From Fibrobacter sp. (GTDB lineage: Bacteria; Fibrobacterota; Fibrobacteria; Fibrobacterales; Fibrobacteraceae), in contig JAFPWY010000011.1 in the NCBI GenBank assembly GCA_017412605.1, positions 186,001 through 250,000 of the forward strand: DNA of 64,000 nucleotides, in the 5' to 3' direction. Positions within the stretch are counted from its first letter, which is position 1, and each line of letters begins with the position of its first letter. The notes under the pieces are model-generated. The model had not been told where the DNA came from and did no database searches. It saw nothing but the letters and a program-made list of their open reading frames with translations. The position numbers and the translations under genes were made by a program. This document shows positions 15,732 to 24,786 of the stretch, one piece after another.

Positions 15732-16781
15732 GTGAGAATTAGGGCTCTAGATTCCATTCGGGGGTTCCTGCTGCTGCAGATGACCCTCGACCATTTTGGT
15801 CGGCCCATATCATATTATCTATACCAGTGCTTCGGCTTCTTCAGTGCGGCCGAAGGCTTTTTCTTTTTGTCCGGCTTCGTGGGCATGATTGCTGCGACCA
15901 GCAAGGCTGCAAAGGATCCTTCGCAGGGCTGGATGCGTCGCCGTGCCGTGCGCATCTGGGTGTACCACATGCTGACGATGGCGGTGCTCTCGGCACTTGC
16001 GCTCCTGTGCATTCCCGGACTGGTTCCGTATTTCAAGGCGCTCTTCGAACACCCGGTGCAGGCCTCGTTCTGGGGTGCGCTTTTGGTCTACACGCCCATG
16101 TGGCTCGACGTGCTGCCGCTCTACGTAGTCTTTTTGCTGGTGGGTTCCTTTGTGTTCCCGCTGCTTGTGAAGGCTAAAAGTGCGCGGACGGTTGTGCTCC
16201 TCTGGCTGCCTTCGGTTGCCTTGTGGATTGCGACGCAGTATGGCTTGCGCGATGCGGTGAATTCGCTTTTCCCGGCATGGATCCATCATGGGTCGTTTGA
16301 CCCGTTCGGCTGGCAGTTCTCCTACTTTACCGGGGCTGCGACTTACGCTTGGTGGAACCGGGTCAAGGCCGGTGATGCTGCCCGCATCGTGAATGCGCTC
16401 ACGCCCTTCCTGTTCGCCGTGCTCGTGTTCTGCTTCCTGTGGTCGCACCAGTTCATCGGGCTTTCGCTGCCGTCTGAATTCTGGATAAGCAAGGACCATC
16501 TCGGCATCTTCCGCTTCTTCAACTTCTACGTGTTCATGCTGCTGATCTGTTGGGTCGTGCGTGTCCGCCAGGGACTGCTGGATTTCCGCCCGCTCAATAC
16601 GGTCGGCAGGCACAGCCTGGACGTGTACACGGCGCACATCGTGCTCATCTACATGTGGTTCACCGTTGTGCCGAAGGACGTCCGCTACCACCTGCCGTGG
16701 GACGTCGTGCTGCCGCTTCTGGCATGCTGCCTGCTGTGGGGCCTCGCCAAGTTGCGCGAGCCCAAGCCGCGCATCCAATAA
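15732..16781 (+). CDS. OpgC-like membrane acyltransferase
   Basis: The 349-residue protein starts at GTG 15732, two bases after the previous stop, so translation is coupled. It shows the OpgC pattern: RALDSIRGFLLLQMTLDHFG, FFSAAEGFFFLSGFVGMIA, then about ten membrane helices. OpgC succinylates osmoregulated periplasmic glucans in proteobacteria; the wider family transfers acyl groups to glycans at the outer face of the inner membrane. No glucan synthesis genes (opgG/H) are nearby, so the substrate here is open. Confidence 0.8.
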   Translation: MRIRALDSIRGFLLLQMTLDHFGRPISYYLYQCFGFFSAAEGFFFLSGFVGMIAATSKAAKDPSQGWMRRRAVRIWVYHMLTMAVLSALALLCIPGLVPYFKALFEHPVQASFWGALLVYTPMWLDVLPLYVVFLLVGSFVFPLLVKAKSARTVVLLWLPSVALWIATQYGLRDAVNSLFPAWIHHGSFDPFGWQFSYFTGAATYAWWNRVKAGDAARIVNALTPFLFAVLVFCFLWSHQFIGLSLPSEFWISKDHLGIFRFFNFYVFMLLICWVVRVRQGLLDFRPLNTVGRHSLDVYTAHIVLIYMWFTVVPKDVRYHLPWDVVLPLLACCLLWGLAKLREPKPRIQ

Positions 16782-16804
16782 AAAAACCGTGGCGTTTGCC
16801 ACGG
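16780..16804 (-). terminator. Rho-independent terminator of mscL
   Basis: Stem ccgtggc/gccacgg with loop gttt. The seven A residues on its left become the T run on the minus strand, so it serves the minus-strand mscL. Confidence 0.75.
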
Positions 16805-16849
16805 CTGTTCGGCTGTTCCGGACGGTTGTCCGCGGAACGCCGGTAATCA

Positions 16850-17293
16850 TTACTTCTTGAGCAGGTCGCGGATTTCCGTGAGGAGCTTTTCTTCGGCGGT
16901 CGGCTCTGGAGGTGCCGGAGGTGCTGCGGGGGCTTCTTCTTCCTTCTTGCGCATGTTCTGCATGAAGCCGAGGAACTTCTTCATGACGAGGAAGACCACG
17001 ATAGCGACGATGAGGAAGTCGAGGATGCCGCCGATGAAGCTGCCGTAGGGGATGGTCACGCCTTCGGCGGTGGTGAATGCGAGGGCCTTGAGTCCTTCGC
17101 CTGCGTCCTTTGCGCCGCACATGGCGATGATGGCGGTGACGCTGGGCATCACGATGTCGCTGACGAAACTGGAGACGATTTTACCGAACGCGCCGCCGAT
17201 GATAACACCGATGGCCATGTCGACGATGTTTCCCTTGAACGCGAAGGCCTTGAACTCTTCGAGCAGGGATGATGCTTTTCCTTTGATACCCAT
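16850..17293 (-). CDS. mscL: Large-conductance mechanosensitive channel MscL
   Basis: The 147-residue inner-membrane protein is a clear Msc[42 protein letters not shown] forms the N-terminal helix and the glycine-rich pore helix TM1. TM2 is [21 protein letters not shown], and the C-terminal bundle ends [13 protein letters not shown]. It opens under membrane tension to release solutes after osmotic downshock. An Ala-Pro-rich insert ([18 protein letters not shown]) precedes the last helix. The ribosome site is AAAGGAG. It neighbours an opgC-like gene, another osmotic-type function. Confidence 0.95.
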   Translation of the reverse strand: MGIKGKASSLLEEFKAFAFKGNIVDMAIGVIIGGAFGKIVSSFVSDIVMPSVTAIIAMCGAKDAGEGLKALAFTTAEGVTIPYGSFIGGILDFLIVAIVVFLVMKKFLGFMQNMRKKEEEAPAAPPAPPEPTAEEKLLTEIRDLLKK

Positions 17294-17361
17294 GAAGGCT
17301 CCTTTGTTTAGTGTTGTGATAAAAAAATAGCATAACTGCCCTGCGTGGCAACTCAGTTTTC

Positions 17362-17369
17362 TAAATTTG
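17362..17369 (+). promoter_or_regulatory. TAAATTTG box, 7 nt before start
   Basis: An exact TAnnTTTG match only 7 bases before ATG 17377. Confidence 0.5.
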
Positions 17370-17376
17370 GCGCGCT

Positions 17377-18246
17377 ATGTCATGGTTGATTCTGGCTCTG
17401 GCTTCGGCCATTTTTCTGGGTTTTTACGACCTTTCCAAGAAGGCTTCGGTCCAAGGTAACGCTGTCCGTCCGGTACTTTTTGCCTGCAGCGCCTTCTATG
17501 CTCTCTTCATGTGTCCTCTGCTTGTGGGCGGCGCCTGCGAAAGTGTCTCCCCGCAGGGACACCTGTTCCTGATAGGCAAGGCGCTCATTGTCGGCGGGAG
17601 CTGGATCCTTACGTACAACGCGCTTGCGCACCTGCCGCTGAGCATTGCCACCACCATCCGTGCGTGCGCCCCCGTCTTTACGGTTCTTATCGCCGTGAGT
17701 TTCATGGGGGAACGTCCGATGGCGCTGCAGTGGCTGGGCGTGGCGATCTGCATCTGCTCTTACATCGCATTGAGCCTTGCCGGCCGCAAGGAAATGGGGC
17801 ACTTCTTCAGCAACGGCTGGGTCGTGATGATGGTGTTCGGTACGCTCCTTGCTGCCTGTAGCGGTGTGTACGACAAGTTCATCTTCCAGCGGATGGATTT
17901 TGACCCGCTGGTCGTGCAGGCCTGGTTCAGCGTGTACATGGCTGCGTTCCAGTTTGTCATCTGCGCCGTGACGTGGTTCCCGCACCGCAAGCAGACGACG
18001 CCCTTCCGGTTCCGCTGGACGTTCATCCTGGTCGCCGTCCTCCTTATCGTGGCCGACCGCTGCTATTTCCTCGCTGTGAGCGACAAGGACGCCCTGATAT
18101 CGATTATTACCGTTTTTAGGCGCTCCAGCGTGCTTGTGGGCTTTGTTGCGGGCCTGCTCATATACAAGGAACGCAAAAGCAGGCTCAAATGGCTTGCTTT
18201 ATTTGGAATTATTTTGGGAATTTGCTTGATTGCGCTCGGAAAATAG
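17377..18246 (+). CDS. DMT/EamA-type transporter
   Basis: The 289-residue protein has ten predicted helices in two five-helix halves, the EamA duplication. The first half runs SWLILALASAIFLGFYDLSKKASVQG to AICICSYIALSLAGRK and the second VMMVFGTLLAACSGVYDKF to the end. The GFYDLSKK and GVYDKF stretches mark equivalent positions in the halves. Substrate is unknown; relatives export metabolites or take up sugars. coaE follows after 14 bases. Confidence 0.82.
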   Translation: MSWLILALASAIFLGFYDLSKKASVQGNAVRPVLFACSAFYALFMCPLLVGGACESVSPQGHLFLIGKALIVGGSWILTYNALAHLPLSIATTIRACAPVFTVLIAVSFMGERPMALQWLGVAICICSYIALSLAGRKEMGHFFSNGWVVMMVFGTLLAACSGVYDKFIFQRMDFDPLVVQAWFSVYMAAFQFVICAVTWFPHRKQTTPFRFRWTFILVAVLLIVADRCYFLAVSDKDALISIITVFRRSSVLVGFVAGLLIYKERKSRLKWLALFGIILGICLIALGK

Positions 18247-18260
18247 TATAGTTTAATGGT

Positions 18261-18848
18261 ATGCGTAAGATTGGTATCGTTGGTTCTATCGGATCGGGCA
18301 AGTCGTTCGTGGGTTCGCTGTTGCGTGACCGCGGTTTCCGATTCATGGATGCCGACGATGTGGTGCACGAGCTCTACCGCACGTCGACCGACCTGCGCTC
18401 CGTGATCCGCTGCGCGTTCGGCCCCTACTGCCTGACGCAGGACGGCGTGAACCGCGAGTTCTTCGCCGACCTCATCTTCAAGGACCACGATGCCCGCCGC
18501 CGTCTGGAATCGCTGGTTTACCCTTACTTGACCCAGGCCGTACTCGACTTTTTCGAGGAACCGGAACGCCCCAGCGAGCGCGGTGTGCGCTTCTTTGCCG
18601 CCGCCCTGATGGACAAGGTTCCCGAGATTGTCAAGGTCCTTGACGAGGTCTGGGTTGTCACGGCTCCCGAGGATGTCCGCCTGCAGCGCCTTGTCGCCCG
18701 CGGCCTTGCCGAAGACGATGCCCGCCGCCGCATGGAAACACAGCGCACGAATACCTTGCCCTCGCACCCGAATATCCGCGTCATCGAAAATGTGGGCGAC
18801 GAGGCCTCCCTCCTGGCCCGTATTGCGGAATTTTTGGGCAATGTGTGA
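18261..18848 (+). CDS. coaE: Dephospho-CoA kinase
   Basis: The 195-residue enzyme phosphorylates the 3'-hydroxyl of dephospho-CoA, the last step of CoA synthesis. The P-loop is GSIGSGKS (residues 8-15), followed by the family marks DADDVVHELY, the LESLVYPYL helix, VWVVTAPEDVRLQRLVARG and the RRRMETQ lid. Length is normal (about 200). It lies 14 bases after the DMT transporter and probably shares its transcript, although a TATAGTTT box precedes it. Confidence 0.92.
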   Translation: MRKIGIVGSIGSGKSFVGSLLRDRGFRFMDADDVVHELYRTSTDLRSVIRCAFGPYCLTQDGVNREFFADLIFKDHDARRRLESLVYPYLTQAVLDFFEEPERPSERGVRFFAAALMDKVPEIVKVLDEVWVVTAPEDVRLQRLVARGLAEDDARRRMETQRTNTLPSHPNIRVIENVGDEASLLARIAEFLGNV

Positions 18849-18997
18849 TGTAGATTAAACTTTTTCTTTCGAAAAGTTAAGCTAAATCACGTGTTTAATA
18901 CATGTCAACGCTTTTTTGCCCGTCCGGCGCCTTCTTCCGGTGTGGGTATGTATTTTGATAGGGAACAGAAGTGTCTCCTCCAAAAAGGCGGTTGGCT

Positions 18998-19084
18998 ATG
19001 GATTCAAGAAAAAAGATAGTGCTCGTTAAACAGATCGTTTTCTTGGCTGTGCTTGCGGCTGTTCTCGGGTTTATATATGGTTAA
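18998..19084 (+). CDS. 28-residue single-span membrane peptide
   Basis: ATG 18998 opens a frame coding MDSRKKIVLVKQ followed by a hydrophobic span (IVFLAVLAAVLGFIYG) and TAA. The layout is a basic N-terminus plus one membrane helix. A TATTTTGA box lies at 18951-18958, about 40 bases upstream, and a strong terminator starts 28 bases after the stop, so this looks like a complete tiny transcription unit. The ribosome site is weak (aaaggcgg). It is too short for homology by eye. Alternative: a leader or non-coding RNA with a chance frame. Confidence 0.5.
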   Translation: MDSRKKIVLVKQIVFLAVLAAVLGFIYG

Positions 19085-19111
19085 GATCTGAGACTCCGTA
19101 GGAAACGAGAG

Positions 19112-19160
19112 AGAATCCGGTAAAGGTCCCTGGTGGCTTTTACCGGATTCTTTATTTTAT
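19112..19160 (+). terminator. Rho-independent terminator
   Basis: A 13-bp perfect stem (agaatccggtaaa/tttaccggattct) with a 14-base loop, followed by TTATTTTAT, behind the small peptide gene. Confidence 0.8.
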
Positions 19161-19230
19161 GTGTAAATATCTCTCTCCAAAAAAGATGTATATTATTGAA
19201 TGGTGTTTGGGTTATGGGAAAAAGAAAGGA

Positions 19231-20265
19231 ATGATGAAGATGCCTGCTGAATCCAAAATACTCGAACGAGCGGAACAGTATATACGTAAACTCTCCATCG
19301 GAGTGAATCCCTTAAGCGAAGAGACTTTGCCGGAAGGCGACACCTGCAGGCAGGAACGGATTAGCAAGTGCCTTGCCTATGTGGCGGATTACTTGCAGCA
19401 GAAAATTGCCCCCAATCGGGAACCGCAGCCGCAAAAGAAGAAATCCAAGCGCGAACCCAAACAGCCCAAGAAGTTTGCGACAGCCGAACTTGTTTTTACC
19501 CCCGAAGTGCTGGGGCGTTACGAGGTGACCGAGGAACCGGTTTCTATGTCCGGCGTTGTCCGCAGGCTCAATGCGCTGCTCCCCGAGGGCAGCGGCATGA
19601 TGCCGTTGATCTATTCCGATGTGGCTGAAATCCTGACCCGCGAAGGTATTCTCTTGAAGGAAGCCGGCGAAAAGGGGAAGGACATGAATCTTCCTTCTCC
19701 GCATGGCGAAGAAATGGGCTTTATGCGGGCCGAGGCCGATATTCGTGGGCACCATTCAGTGTTCACGAAGTGCAACGCTGCCGCGCAGAAGTTCATTCTC
19801 GAGAAGATCCAGGACTGCGTAGCCTTGGCGAACGAGCGCTTCGCAAAGTACCAGGCTCAGGATGCCGCGCGGGAAAATGCCGGAGAGGCTGCTGGCGATA
19901 AGGGCTCCCGTTCGGTCAAGGAACGTTTTCATTTGACAGATGCGGAACTGGCTAAGTATCCGACTGACGAGGCTCCCGTGCCCGTCAGCGAGATTGCCCG
20001 CCGCCTGAACGACTTGCTTGCTCCGGATGCCAATATCGAAAAGCTCTATTTCAAGAGCGTCCTCGACTGGTTCGTTGCGCAAGGACTCCTCGAGTCGAAA
20101 ACGGATGCTGTCGGCAAGACGATTTTTTACCCGACAGAAGCGGGATTTGCCGCGGGTATTGTCACGGAACAGCGCATTGGCAAGAACGGCAAGAGCTTTG
20201 ACGCAGTGCTCTATGGCCCCGCTGCACAGAAGCTCGTCCTCGAACACGTAAACGAATTGGGTTAG
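19231..20265 (+). CDS. Unknown cytoplasmic protein with an internally duplicated domain
   Basis: The start at 19231 follows AAAGGA and gives 344 residues. Residues 1-60 (ERAEQYIRKLSIGVNPLSEETLPEGD then RISKCLAYVADYLQ) form a helical domain. Two copies of one 110-residue domain follow. Matching positions are LGRYEVTEEPVSMSGVVRRLN and LAKYPTDEAPVPVSEIARRLN, and the ends AAQKFILEKI and AAQKLVLEHV. Each copy has a helix-turn-helix or winged-helix feel. A basic linker (QPQKKKSKREPKQPKK) may bind nucleic acid. Function is not recognised. A bidirectional terminator follows. Confidence 0.6.
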   Translation: MMKMPAESKILERAEQYIRKLSIGVNPLSEETLPEGDTCRQERISKCLAYVADYLQQKIAPNREPQPQKKKSKREPKQPKKFATAELVFTPEVLGRYEVTEEPVSMSGVVRRLNALLPEGSGMMPLIYSDVAEILTREGILLKEAGEKGKDMNLPSPHGEEMGFMRAEADIRGHHSVFTKCNAAAQKFILEKIQDCVALANERFAKYQAQDAARENAGEAAGDKGSRSVKERFHLTDAELAKYPTDEAPVPVSEIARRLNDLLAPDANIEKLYFKSVLDWFVAQGLLESKTDAVGKTIFYPTEAGFAAGIVTEQRIGKNGKSFDAVLYGPAAQKLVLEHVNELG

Positions 20266-20313
20266 TCCCGGATTATCCCGGAACGGGTCTGGGAACGGCC
20301 CGCGGCGTATATG

Positions 20314-20350
20314 AAAAAAGGAACTCCATAAAGGAGTTCCTTTTTATTTT
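20314..20350. terminator. Bidirectional terminator
   Basis: Stem aaaaaggaactcc/ggagttccttttt with A residues on the left and T residues on the right. It serves both convergent genes. Confidence 0.85.
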
Positions 20351-20370
20351 AGGAGAGAGGATGTATTAAA

Positions 20371-21846
20371 CTACTTGATGCTGATCGTCTTGGCCTTGTT
20401 GCCGATACGCACGATGTACACACCCTTGGCGCCGGAGTACACCTTCTGCAGGCAGCCGATGCCCTTGGTGGTGCGGACGACGTGGCCGAGGCTGTTGAAC
20501 ACGGTGATGTTCTGGCCCTGGGCGTTGATGACCGTGATGAAGCCGCTGGCGTCGACGTATGCCGAAGCGGGGTTGGCGTCAAACTTGTTCGATTCCAGTG
20601 CGGCGAACGGAGAACCGATAGAGCTGCTGGAGCCATTAACTGCGAAGGCGGACGGCTGCGAAGAAGAAGACTGGTTTGCCGGACCGGCGCTGGAAGAGGA
20701 GGAATGTCCCCAGTTGGGGAATCCCCTGTGGCTAGAAGAAGACAAGGCCGGACCTGGCTGAGACGAAGTCGGTGCCGAGGAGGTCGGATTGGAGATGGAG
20801 GAAGAAGACTGGTTGCTTCCCGAGGATGCAGGCGGCTGGTCGCCACCACCGTCGCCCGAGATCACGATGTCGCCACCATTGGGAACAGCGTCGAAGTAAA
20901 TGTAACCGCCGTCAATCTTGGATTCGAGAGTGGCGGATCCCTGCTTGACTGTCGCCTTGGAAAGGCTGCTCTTGACGCGCAGCGAAAGCGGGTAGTCGTA
21001 ATCGGAGACGTTGTCCTTGATGCTGTGGGTGAGTTTGACTGTGATGGTGCCGCTGCCGCTGGCTTCAACCTTGGCGGCCTTGCGTTCCTTGATGTACATG
21101 GCGACATGGCCCATTGGAGCTACCCAAATGTCCTTGTCGTTCTGCTGGGCCCACTTGAGGCCGTCTTCAATGGAGCCGATCGGCGTGGGCGAGTAGGTGG
21201 CGGAACCGTTGTTCTTGCCCTCGAAACCGTGGGTGAGGAATGCGATCCAGCCGCCCTGCTGTACGGCCTTCTGCATGTTGCCCTTGAAGTCGTTCGTGCC
21301 GGTGGAACCAGTCATGATGGCGGAAGCCATTGCCCAGTCGCTAGGACCGTCCTTGCCCATCATGTCGGGCTGGCTCTGCCAGGAACCGTTACAGATACGG
21401 CCAATGATGTAGTTCTGCAAGACTGCGCTCTTGTTCGGCACATTGCAGTTCGGATAGGCGACCGTGATGATGCCGTACTTCTGCTGGATTTTGCCCGCGA
21501 TAGCCTGCTTCGAAGAAGCTTCTTCGCCGCTCATGTTCTGGCCGTGGTTAACGCTATGGCTTGCGATTTCGTGACCGTTCTTTGCCATGTTGCCGAAACC
21601 GTTCCAGTCGGGGTTCCAGCTGGTGACCACGTTGAATGTGGCCTTGTAACCATATTTGTCGAACAGCGGACCGCCGTCACTCACGTGGCTCGGTGCGCCG
21701 TCATCAAATGTAAAGGATGCGGCGCCCTTGCGGAAGCCTGCCCAGGTACCGATTTCAACATCCTGTGCGAAAACGGATGCCGTGGCGAACAGGCCAAAAG
21801 CGCTTATCGCTAGTACCGGAGAAAGTGCAAATTTTTTCATATCCAT
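20371..21846 (-). CDS. Secreted polysaccharide deacetylase (CE4-like) with Ser-rich linker and sorting-like tail
   Basis: The start at 21846 (AAAGG six bases upstream) gives 491 residues with a signal peptide ending VFAQ. The catalytic domain has the NodB/CE4 marks SFTFDDG and EIASHSVNHG (metal-binding D, H and H), and AFLTHGFEG late. CE4 enzymes remove acetyl groups from xylan, chitin or peptidoglycan. A beta domain (about residues 255-335) follows. Then comes an 80-residue linker rich in SSSS, and a tail ending GVYIVRIGNKAKTISIK like type IX secretion tails. A xylan esterase role fits a fibre degrader, by inference. Confidence 0.8.
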   Translation of the reverse strand: MDMKKFALSPVLAISAFGLFATASVFAQDVEIGTWAGFRKGAASFTFDDGAPSHVSDGGPLFDKYGYKATFNVVTSWNPDWNGFGNMAKNGHEIASHSVNHGQNMSGEEASSKQAIAGKIQQKYGIITVAYPNCNVPNKSAVLQNYIIGRICNGSWQSQPDMMGKDGPSDWAMASAIMTGSTGTNDFKGNMQKAVQQGGWIAFLTHGFEGKNNGSATYSPTPIGSIEDGLKWAQQNDKDIWVAPMGHVAMYIKERKAAKVEASGSGTITVKLTHSIKDNVSDYDYPLSLRVKSSLSKATVKQGSATLESKIDGGYIYFDAVPNGGDIVISGDGGGDQPPASSGSNQSSSSISNPTSSAPTSSQPGPALSSSSHRGFPNWGHSSSSSAGPANQSSSSQPSAFAVNGSSSSIGSPFAALESNKFDANPASAYVDASGFITVINAQGQNITVFNSLGHVVRTTKGIGCLQKVYSGAKGVYIVRIGNKAKTISIK

Positions 21847-22105
21847 ACCATACCTTTGTTTCACCGAAATTTGTGCAATTTCGGCTGCTGTGCTGTTTCA
21901 TAATATATTTCTAATATATTTCATATGCCGTTGTAGTGTTCTCAATCCGTTGTAGTATGGTGCAACATCTGTAAAAAAACGAAAAAAAGATGGGGAAAAA
22001 ATGAGAAAAATTAGGAGAAATTGTTTATATAATTTTACAAAGTGAAAAAATGTGTTCGGCGAGGCAGAAAAAACGTCGTGTCGGATGCAAAAATAGCCCG
22101 TTGAC

Positions 22106-22113
22106 TATATTTG
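22106..22113 (+). promoter_or_regulatory. TATATTTG box, 5 nt before start
   Basis: An exact TAnnTTTG match ending 5 bases before GTG 22119. The fixed spacing is the main reason for choosing that start. Confidence 0.55.
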
Positions 22114-22118
22114 CGGTT

Positions 22119-23252
22119 GTGAAATCAAGAGCGCTTTTTAATTCCCTGGTAAATCCGATTGTCGATTCGGTTTATACGTCGGATGAGTATCCTGCTTTAG
22201 CCCTGTACGAACACGAATGGGCGCAGACGCAACCTTTTGACGGTTTGCGGGTGCTGGCAGCGACGCCGGTCTTTAGGAATACGCTCTTGCAGTACCGGGC
22301 CCTTATTGCGGGCGGTGCAGACCTTGTCGTGGGAATCGGTGGGGCAGAAAACGGCGCGACGATGCCTTGCGACGATGGCGTGGTGCGCCTGTTGCGCGAA
22401 AGCGGGATCCCTGTAATAGGGTTACAAGATGCACTTGACGCGGAAGCGGAGGGGCACGGCTTTGATTTGATTCTCGACTGTGCGGGCCAGTTTTCGGCTT
22501 GCCATCCGCGGTTCGGGTTCGTGGAACTCACGCGGAGCGGAGTGCAGTTTTACGAGAAGTGCGAGCATCCGGTTTATGTGGCTGACAGCGGAATCGTAAA
22601 GCGCATCGAGACTTGCCTCGGGACGGGGGAAGGCTACGTGCGGGCGCTGGCCCAGCTCGGGTACGATTTCGGTTCAGATGCCGGTAAAAAGTTTGTCGTG
22701 TTCGGGAGCGGAAAAGTGGGGCAGGGAATCGTGCTGCAACTTTTGCGCTCCGGTGCTAGCGTGCAAGTGGTGACGGATTGTTCGCGTGGCTCGAATCCGT
22801 TCCTCGACGCAAACGATGTGTCGGTTACAGATTGTAACGACCTTGATGCTGTTGCCGCACTTGTGCGCGATGCCGATTTCGTGGTGACGGCAACCGGCGT
22901 GAAGGGTGCTCTTGACCGCCCGCAGGTGGTGGATGCCTTGCTCGCCTCGAATGCCGTGCTTGCCAACATGGGCGTGGAAGACGAATATGGGCCAAGTATC
23001 CCGGCAACCCGCGTGCTCGCCGAAAAGAAACCGCTGAATTTTATCCTCGAAGAACCGACACACCTCAAGTATATCGACGCGTCGCTCGCGCTGCATGCGG
23101 CGCTCGGGGAACAGCTCTTGCGGGAAGCCGCGGGCGCGAATAAAAACGCGGGCCCTTTAGACCCGCCAAGTGAATTGGAACAGCGCATCCTCTCGATGAC
23201 CATGCAAGATGGCCTCATCGGCCCCGAAATCGCCGAGATGATGGGGTGGTAA
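22119..23252 (+). CDS. Adenosylhomocysteinase-like NAD-binding protein
   Basis: GTG 22119 gives 377 residues. The order resembles S-adenosylhomocysteine hydrolase: an N-terminal part with FDGLRVLAATPVFRNTLL and GIPVIGL, DLILDCAG, GFVELTRSGV, then a NAD domain VVFGSGKVGQGIVLQLL. After that come FVVTATGVKGAL and AVLANMGVEDEYGP, matching the VTATGN and NIGHFD positions of the hydrolase. It is shorter than true enzymes (about 430-480), and the HDK-type substrate residues are not evident, so the exact reaction is unsure. It may be a diverged paralogue. Convergent with the AGCS symporter. Confidence 0.6.
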   Translation: MKSRALFNSLVNPIVDSVYTSDEYPALALYEHEWAQTQPFDGLRVLAATPVFRNTLLQYRALIAGGADLVVGIGGAENGATMPCDDGVVRLLRESGIPVIGLQDALDAEAEGHGFDLILDCAGQFSACHPRFGFVELTRSGVQFYEKCEHPVYVADSGIVKRIETCLGTGEGYVRALAQLGYDFGSDAGKKFVVFGSGKVGQGIVLQLLRSGASVQVVTDCSRGSNPFLDANDVSVTDCNDLDAVAALVRDADFVVTATGVKGALDRPQVVDALLASNAVLANMGVEDEYGPSIPATRVLAEKKPLNFILEEPTHLKYIDASLALHAALGEQLLREAAGANKNAGPLDPPSELEQRILSMTMQDGLIGPEIAEMMGW

Positions 23253-23262
23253 TTTTGTATTA

Positions 23263-24696
23263 CTAATTTTTTTCGCTTTCGAGCTTGACGAAGAACTTCT
23301 TCGTCTCGCGGGCGACAATTCCACTTAGCAGAATGAGTGCCACGAGGTTCGGGAAAGCCATGAGCCCGTTGAAGATGTCGGCACTGGTCCACACTGCACT
23401 TACGGTGAGATAGGGGCCGATGAACACGGCGGTCACGTACACCCAGCGGTAGGCGAGGATAGCCTTTTTCTTGCCGCGGCCAATGAGGTATTCCAGGCAG
23501 CGCTCGGAATAGTAGGCCCAGCCGAGAATCGTCGTGAACGCGAAGAACACGAGAGCGACCGTGAGGATGACCGGCGCGAAGGAGGCGCCTGCCGGGAGGA
23601 TCGAAAGTCCGCGGGTGAAAGCTTCCATGGTGATGTTCACTCCCTGGAGCCCAAGTTGTGGGTCCCATGCTCCCGTCACCACGATGGCGAGGCCCGTCAT
23701 GGAGCAGATGATGATCGTGTCGATGAACGTGCCTGTCATGCACACAAGGCCCTGACGCACAGGTTCCTTGGTCTTGGCGGCGGCAGCGGCGATGGGGGCC
23801 GAACCGAGGCCGGCCTCGTTGCTGAAGATGCCGCGGGCGATACCCTTCTGCATGGCAATGAAGATCGTGCCGACCACGCCGCCCGTGACGGCGCTCGGGT
23901 TGAATGCCGCGCGGATGATGACTTCGATGGCGCCAGAAAGTCTAGAGAAATTGAAACCGAGAATGAGCAAGCAGAAGAGGATGTAGAAAATGGCCATGAA
24001 CGGCACAATGTACAACGAAACTTTCGCGATGCGCTTGAGCCCGCCAATGATGACGCAGGCCGTGAATGCCGCGCAGAGCAGGCCCGCAATAGCGGTGGAA
24101 TACGAGACGGAGTTCCCGCCCAAGTTTATGAATTCACCCGTGGGGATGACCGTTGCAACAGCTGAGGTGATGCCGTTGACCTGCGTGATGGTGCCGATGC
24201 CGAGCAGACCCGCGAGCACGCCGAAGCAGGCGAACAGAATGGCGAGCCATTTGAAGTTGAGCCCGAAGCGTTCCTTGATACCCGTTTCGATGTAGTAGAA
24301 GGGACCGCCCAAAACCTTGCCGTCGGTATCGACCTTGCGGTACTTGACCGCGAGCAGGCCTTCGGCGTACTTGGTGGCCATGCCGAAGAAGGCGGCGACT
24401 TCCATCCAGAAGAGGGCTCCCGGACCGCCCGTGCCGATGGCGGTCGCGACACCCACGATGTTACCCGTACCGACGGTGGCCGCGAGTGCGGTGCAGAGCG
24501 CGGCAAAGCTCGAGACTTCGCCTTCGCCTTCCTTTTCGCTGTGGAGCATGTAGCGCAGCGCGTTGCCGAGATTTGTTACCTGCAAAACGCCGAGACGGCT
24601 CGTGAGCAGGATGCCCACGAAGAGGATGACGACAATCAGGGGGACTCCCCACACGTAGCCATCAATTGCATCAAGAATGGAATTTAAAGTTTCCAT
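23263..24696 (-). CDS. Sodium:alanine/glycine symporter (AGCS family)
   Basis: The 477-residue inner-membrane protein has about eleven helices and clear AGCS signatures: [18 protein letters not shown] at the start, [38 protein letters not shown], and [24 protein letters not shown]. Relatives (AlsT, DagA, AgcS) take up alanine or glycine with sodium. GGAG lies upstream of the ATG. It is likely a single-gene unit, divergent from the thioesterase gene. Confidence 0.93.
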   Translation of the reverse strand: METLNSILDAIDGYVWGVPLIVVILFVGILLTSRLGVLQVTNLGNALRYMLHSEKEGEGEVSSFAALCTALAATVGTGNIVGVATAIGTGGPGALFWMEVAAFFGMATKYAEGLLAVKYRKVDTDGKVLGGPFYYIETGIKERFGLNFKWLAILFACFGVLAGLLGIGTITQVNGITSAVATVIPTGEFINLGGNSVSYSTAIAGLLCAAFTACVIIGGLKRIAKVSLYIVPFMAIFYILFCLLILGFNFSRLSGAIEVIIRAAFNPSAVTGGVVGTIFIAMQKGIARGIFSNEAGLGSAPIAAAAAKTKEPVRQGLVCMTGTFIDTIIICSMTGLAIVVTGAWDPQLGLQGVNITMEAFTRGLSILPAGASFAPVILTVALVFFAFTTILGWAYYSERCLEYLIGRGKKKAILAYRWVYVTAVFIGPYLTVSAVWTSADIFNGLMAFPNLVALILLSGIVARETKKFFVKLESEKN

Positions 24697-24774
24697 GCAA
24701 AGCTCCTAAAATGGTTGGCGGTTTTAACTGACTGAATAAAGATAAAAATTTATATGAAAGGTCATGAAAAAACT

Positions 24775-24782
24775 TATATTGA
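24775..24782 (+). promoter_or_regulatory. TATATTGA box, 4 nt before start
   Basis: It lies 4 bases before ATG 24787, the spacing seen for other genes here. It favours that start over the ATG at 24754. Confidence 0.4.
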
Positions 24783-24786
24783 AAGT

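Noticed and set aside
18859-18880. A hairpin behind coaE (aactttttctttcgaaaagtt)
   Set aside because: The stem is short and AT-rich with no T run, so it was not called a terminator.
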